Shown piece by piece: positions 5,479-8,387 of a stretch of 8,387 nucleotides of DNA. The first letter of the stretch is position 1. Each line of letters begins with the position of its first letter. Source of the stretch: Clostridiales bacterium (GTDB lineage Bacteria > Bacillota > Clostridia > Oscillospirales > QAMX01); assembly GCA_012841675.1 (NCBI GenBank), contig DUUG01000284.1:1-8387 (forward strand), read 5' to 3'. The notes beneath the pieces were generated by a model, which worked only from the letters and a program-made list of their open reading frames with translations, did no database searches and had not been told where the DNA came from. The position numbers and the translations under genes were made by a program.

Positions 5479-6297
5479 ATGGCGGTTCGACCGGACAATC
5501 GCCCCATCGGCGTGTTTGACAGCGGATTGGGCGGGCTGACGGCGGTCAAAGAGCTTCTGACCCTTTTGCCGGGCGAGGATATTGTGTATCTGGGCGATAC
5601 GGGCCGTGTGCCATACGGCACCCGCTCGACGGAAACCATTATTAAATATACCGAGCAGGCCTTTGCTTTTCTCATGGGGCAAAATGTCAAGCGCATTATC
5701 GTTGCCTGCGGCACGGTTAGCTCGGTTGCCTTGGGCAAAGCCAAGCTGCCGCCTGTGCCTGTGACGGGTGTGGTGGATGTGGCGGCGGAAGCGGCGGTGG
5801 CCCGAACGAAAAACGGCAAAATCGGCGTGTTGGGAACGCCGGCTACCATTGCTTCCGGTGCTTATGAGAAGCGGATAGCCAAGCTTCTGCCTTCGGCAGA
5901 GTGTTTTTCCGTTGCTTGCCCGCTTTTTGTGCCGCTGGTGGAAGCCGGCCGCTTTCAGCAGGGGGACAAGGTGGTGGAACTGGTGGTGTCCGAGTATTTA
6001 GAACCCCTTCAGAACGCAGGCGTGGATACGGTGATATTAGGCTGTACCCACTATCCGCTTTTGGCGGATGTCATCGGCGCGCATATGGGAAGCGGCGTGG
6101 CGCTTATCAACCCCGGGGCGGAAGCCGTGCAGTTTGTCGCGTCTGCCCAAAAGAAAGAAGGCGCTGCCGACCGTCCTTTGGGAACGGCGAAATACTTCGT
6201 AACCGACAGCGTAGAGGGCTTTGCCTTGTCTGCCGCACGGTTTTTACAGAGGCCGGTGGCCGGAAGCGTTACAAAAATAGAAATCGAAAGAGGGTAA
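5479..6297 (+). CDS. murI: Glutamate racemase
   Basis: MurI converts L-glutamate to D-glutamate without cofactor, supplying the substrate of MurD. The 272-residue length is normal. It shows GVFDSGLGGLT (D14), the YLGDTGRVPYGTRS segment (37-50), the first catalytic cysteine C77 in VACGTVSS, and the second, C189, in LGCTHYPLL with H191. The first cysteine motif usually reads CNTA; here the substrate-contacting Asn is Gly (G78) and the next positions are TVSS. Both cysteines remain, so racemase activity is expected. ATG 5479 starts three bases after the ddl stop, and its ribosome site GAGG (5467-5470) lies inside the end of ddl, so translation is likely coupled. Confidence 0.93.
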   Translation: MAVRPDNRPIGVFDSGLGGLTAVKELLTLLPGEDIVYLGDTGRVPYGTRSTETIIKYTEQAFAFLMGQNVKRIIVACGTVSSVALGKAKLPPVPVTGVVDVAAEAAVARTKNGKIGVLGTPATIASGAYEKRIAKLLPSAECFSVACPLFVPLVEAGRFQQGDKVVELVVSEYLEPLQNAGVDTVILGCTHYPLLADVIGAHMGSGVALINPGAEAVQFVASAQKKEGAADRPLGTAKYFVTDSVEGFALSAARFLQRPVAGSVTKIEIERG

Positions 6298-6300
6298 CCT

Positions 6301-6756
6301 GTGAATACAAAGAAAGCCGATGAAAAGTCGGTGATGATATCCATTCGGGGTGCGCAAAACACCGACGATGAGGACGATGTAATCGAGTTTATCACGGCAG
6401 GCGAATTTTATAAAAGTGATACGGGATATGAAATTTCCTATATCGAAACGGAACTGACCGGCATGGAGGGAACAGAAACGCGTCTTTCTGTGGAGGGGCG
6501 GCGGATAACCATGATGCGAACGGGCCGTTTTTCCACGCAGATGATTTTTGAAAAGGGGCAGAAGCATCTGGCGTTATACGAAACGCCCGCAGGCACCTTA
6601 TTAGTAGGTGTGAATGCCTCGTCTGTGGACATTGATCTAGATGATAAGGGCGGCAGGCTTGCCGTGGATTATTCCGTGGAAATTGACCATGTGTTGACCG
6701 GGTATAACCGGTTTGAGTTGAAAGTGCATAAGGCGGGGGATTCTCTTCCCCAGTAA
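6301..6756 (+). CDS. DUF1934 (YwiB-like) calycin-type beta-barrel protein
   Basis: The 151-residue protein matches the pattern of the DUF1934 family: a cytoplasmic single-domain beta-barrel of about 140-150 residues without signal peptide. Features seen are an N-terminal beta strand (VMISIRGAQ), a central YIETELTGMEGTETRLSVEG region, a TGRFSTQMIFEKGQKH strand pair, and a C-terminal VDYSVEIDHVLTGYNRFELKV strand. The family has no established biochemical role that I know of. In Bacillus subtilis the homologue ywiB lies just before argS, as this gene does here, which supports the assignment. GTG 6301 starts three bases after the murI stop and six bases after AAAGAGGG (6287-6294), which overlaps the end of murI. 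It is therefore a tightly packed member of the operon. Confidence 0.8.
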   Translation: MNTKKADEKSVMISIRGAQNTDDEDDVIEFITAGEFYKSDTGYEISYIETELTGMEGTETRLSVEGRRITMMRTGRFSTQMIFEKGQKHLALYETPAGTLLVGVNASSVDIDLDDKGGRLAVDYSVEIDHVLTGYNRFELKVHKAGDSLPQ

Positions 6757-6801
6757 GTAAGCCAGTGGCACAAAAGTGAAGAAATGAGGTTTTCTATTTC
6801 T

Positions 6802-8387
6802 ATGGCAACCAGTTTATATCAGGAAGCAAAAAACGCATTGGCTCATGTGGTATCGGCGGCGTTTGAGAAGGCCGTTTCCGCCGGCGTATTGACGGCGGTG
6901 GAGGATTTTGCCCCGGCGGTGGAGATTCCGAAGGATGCCGCCAACGGCGATCTTTCTTCCCCCTCGGCGTTGGCTTTGGCCAAGCCGCAGCGCAAGGCGC
7001 CCAAGCAGATTGCACAGGCCATTTTAGAGCATATGGAGCCCTACCCGTACTTTTCTCGGTACGAGGTTGCCGGGCCTGGGTTTATCAACGCATTTTTCAG
7101 CGCCGAATGGTATGCGGAAGTGCTGAAAACGGTGGAAAAAATGGGTCCGAAGTACGGATCTATCAAAGAAGGGCGCAACAAAACCGTTTTGATTGAGTTC
7201 GTTTCTGCCAACCCCACCGGCCCTATGCATCTTGGCAACGCAAGGGGCGGCGTGTTGGGCGATACGCTGGCTTCCGTCATGGAAAAGGCCGGCTACAAGG
7301 TGTGGCGCGAGTTTTATGTCAACGATGCGGGCAATCAGGTAGCCTTGTTAGGCCAGTCGCTGGAAGCCCGGTATATCCAGCATTTCAAGGGGGAGGACGC
7401 CGTAGAATTCCCCGAAAACGGCTACCATGGCGCGGATATTATTGCCTTGGCAAAGGCTTACGCCGCAGAACACGGCGATGCGCTTCTTTCCGTTCCGGAA
7501 GAAGAACGGCGCAAGGCACTCATTGCGTTTGGCCTTGCCAAAAATATTGCGCAGATGAAGGCCGATCTGGCCCGGTATAAGGTTGAGTATGACCAGTGGT
7601 TTTTGGAAACCTCCCTTCATGACAGCGGTTATGTGGCCGAAACCATGCAGCTTTTGGAAGATCGGGGCATGCTTTACGAAAAAGACGGGGCCAAATGGCT
7701 TAAGGGCACCGAGCTTGGTATGGAAAAGGACGAGGTACTCGTTAAATCCAACGGCTTCTACACCTACTATGCCGTGGATATTGCCTACCACAGAAACAAG
7801 CTGGAAGAGCGCGGCTTTGATAAAGCCATTGACTTTCTAGGCGCCGACCACCACGGGCATACGGTTCGTTTCCGCGCAGGGCTGGAGGCCCTTGGCATCG
7901 ACGGCAAGCGGCTGGAGTTTGTGCTGTATCAGCTTGTCAATCTGATGCAGAACGGCGAAGTCGTCCGCATGTCAAAGCGGACAGGCAATGCCATCACCCT
8001 TTCCAACCTGCTGGATGAAATCAGCGTGGACGCCGCCCGGTTCTTCTTCAACTATCGCTCTTGCGATTCGCATCTGGACTTTGATCTGGATTTGGCCGTC
8101 AAACAGGAAAGCGACAACCCGGTCTATTACGTCCAGTATGCCCATGCGCGCATCTGCACCATGCTGGCAAAACTGGCGGAGGAGGGCGTTTTGCCTTCTG
8201 CCTGCGAAAACACCGACCTTTCTTTGCTGGCTTTGCCGGAGGAAAAGGATCTTGTTAAAAAGATTGCCCTTCTTCCCGAGGAGATCCGCCTGGCCGCCCG
8301 CGACCGGGATCCTTCCCGCATGACAAGGTATCTGGTGGAGCTTTCCGCTGCCTTCCACAGCTTCTATTCCGCCGGCCGCATCCGCGG
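6802..8387 (+). CDS. argS: Arginyl-tRNA synthetase (3' end cut by window)
   Basis: ArgS charges tRNA-Arg with arginine in the cytoplasm. The reading frame is open to the window end, giving 528 residues of a class I synthetase that normally has about 550-560. Domains in order are the N-terminal Add-1 domain (about 1-110), then the catalytic Rossmann domain with ANPTGPMHLGNARGG, where H143-L-G-N is the HIGH motif. Further on are FYVNDAGNQV, FLGADHHGHTVR and the KMSKS-equivalent R389-M-S-K392-R-T-G. The DALR-type anticodon-binding helical domain (from about 435, NPVYYVQYAHARI) is last. The start is taken as ATG 6802, with GAGG at 6786-6789 at the long distance of 12 bases. An in-frame ATG at 6784 would add MRFSIS but has a weaker ribosome site. 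It follows the DUF1934 gene after 45 bases with no terminator seen, so co-transcription is likely. Confidence 0.95.
   Translation, partial: MATSLYQEAKNALAHVVSAAFEKAVSAGVLTAVEDFAPAVEIPKDAANGDLSSPSALALAKPQRKAPKQIAQAILEHMEPYPYFSRYEVAGPGFINAFFSAEWYAEVLKTVEKMGPKYGSIKEGRNKTVLIEFVSANPTGPMHLGNARGGVLGDTLASVMEKAGYKVWREFYVNDAGNQVALLGQSLEARYIQHFKGEDAVEFPENGYHGADIIALAKAYAAEHGDALLSVPEEERRKALIAFGLAKNIAQMKADLARYKVEYDQWFLETSLHDSGYVAETMQLLEDRGMLYEKDGAKWLKGTELGMEKDEVLVKSNGFYTYYAVDIAYHRNKLEERGFDKAIDFLGADHHGHTVRFRAGLEALGIDGKRLEFVLYQLVNLMQNGEVVRMSKRTGNAITLSNLLDEISVDAARFFFNYRSCDSHLDFDLDLAVKQESDNPVYYVQYAHARICTMLAKLAEEGVLPSACENTDLSLLALPEEKDLVKKIALLPEEIRLAARDRDPSRMTRYLVELSAAFHSFYSAGRIR

Noticed and set aside
5178..5849. 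A 223-codon minus-strand open frame across the ddl-murI junction
   Set aside because: It is antisense to two well-identified genes, has Ser/Thr/Arg-rich sequence without motifs and has no promoter or ribosome site.
1..8387. tRNA, rRNA, riboswitch, CRISPR, transposon or attachment-site signals
   Set aside because: On reading both strands I found no cloverleaf, spaced direct-repeat array, transposase motif or long terminal inverted repeat. The gaps between genes are under 200 bases and are accounted for by promoters, ribosome sites and hairpins.

Overview
The window looks like chromosomal DNA from a Gram-positive Clostridia-type (Firmicutes) bacterium. Supporting signs are AGGAGG-type ribosome sites on most genes, GTG and TTG starts, a canonical intrinsic terminator, and a MurD with a clostridial-style NSSIDSSPSRT segment. 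The gene order murD-ddl-murI-DUF1934-argS ends in a DUF1934-argS pair of the kind known as ywiB-argS in Bacillus subtilis. Assignment to a family or genus is not possible from sequence reading alone.

Region 1 (1-1406, + strand) is an A/T-rich accessory cassette. It may begin with the last codons of an upstream gene. Next come a secreted, cysteine-rich metzincin-like zinc metallopeptidase (87-812) and a small lipoprotein of unknown function (825-1406). The lipoprotein's ribosome site overlaps the peptidase stop codon, so the two are probably translated from one message and both act outside the membrane.

Region 2 (1407-2986) starts with a short hairpin-rich intergenic stretch carrying a strong bidirectional terminator (1476-1515). 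This separates the cassette from a convergent minus-strand gene (1561-2784) for a Gfo/Idh/MocA-family protein. That protein has several motifs of the NAD-dependent GH109 glycosidase branch. It has its own promoter in the 2785-2986 gap, which also holds a consensus promoter pointing the other way.

Region 3 (2887-8387, + strand) is a peptidoglycan-precursor operon joined to a translation gene. MurI makes D-glutamate, MurD attaches it to UDP-MurNAc-L-Ala, and Ddl makes the D-Ala-D-Ala dipeptide that later completes the pentapeptide. A DUF1934 (YwiB-like) beta-barrel protein and arginyl-tRNA synthetase follow; argS is cut by the window end about 30 codons short of the usual family length. A second, extended -10 promoter sits between murD and ddl, so ddl-murI-DUF1934-argS can probably also be transcribed without murD.

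No tRNA, rRNA, CRISPR array, insertion sequence or phage gene was seen. The least explained part is the metallopeptidase-lipoprotein pair; the rest is recognisable housekeeping apart from some motif-level variation in MurI and MurD.
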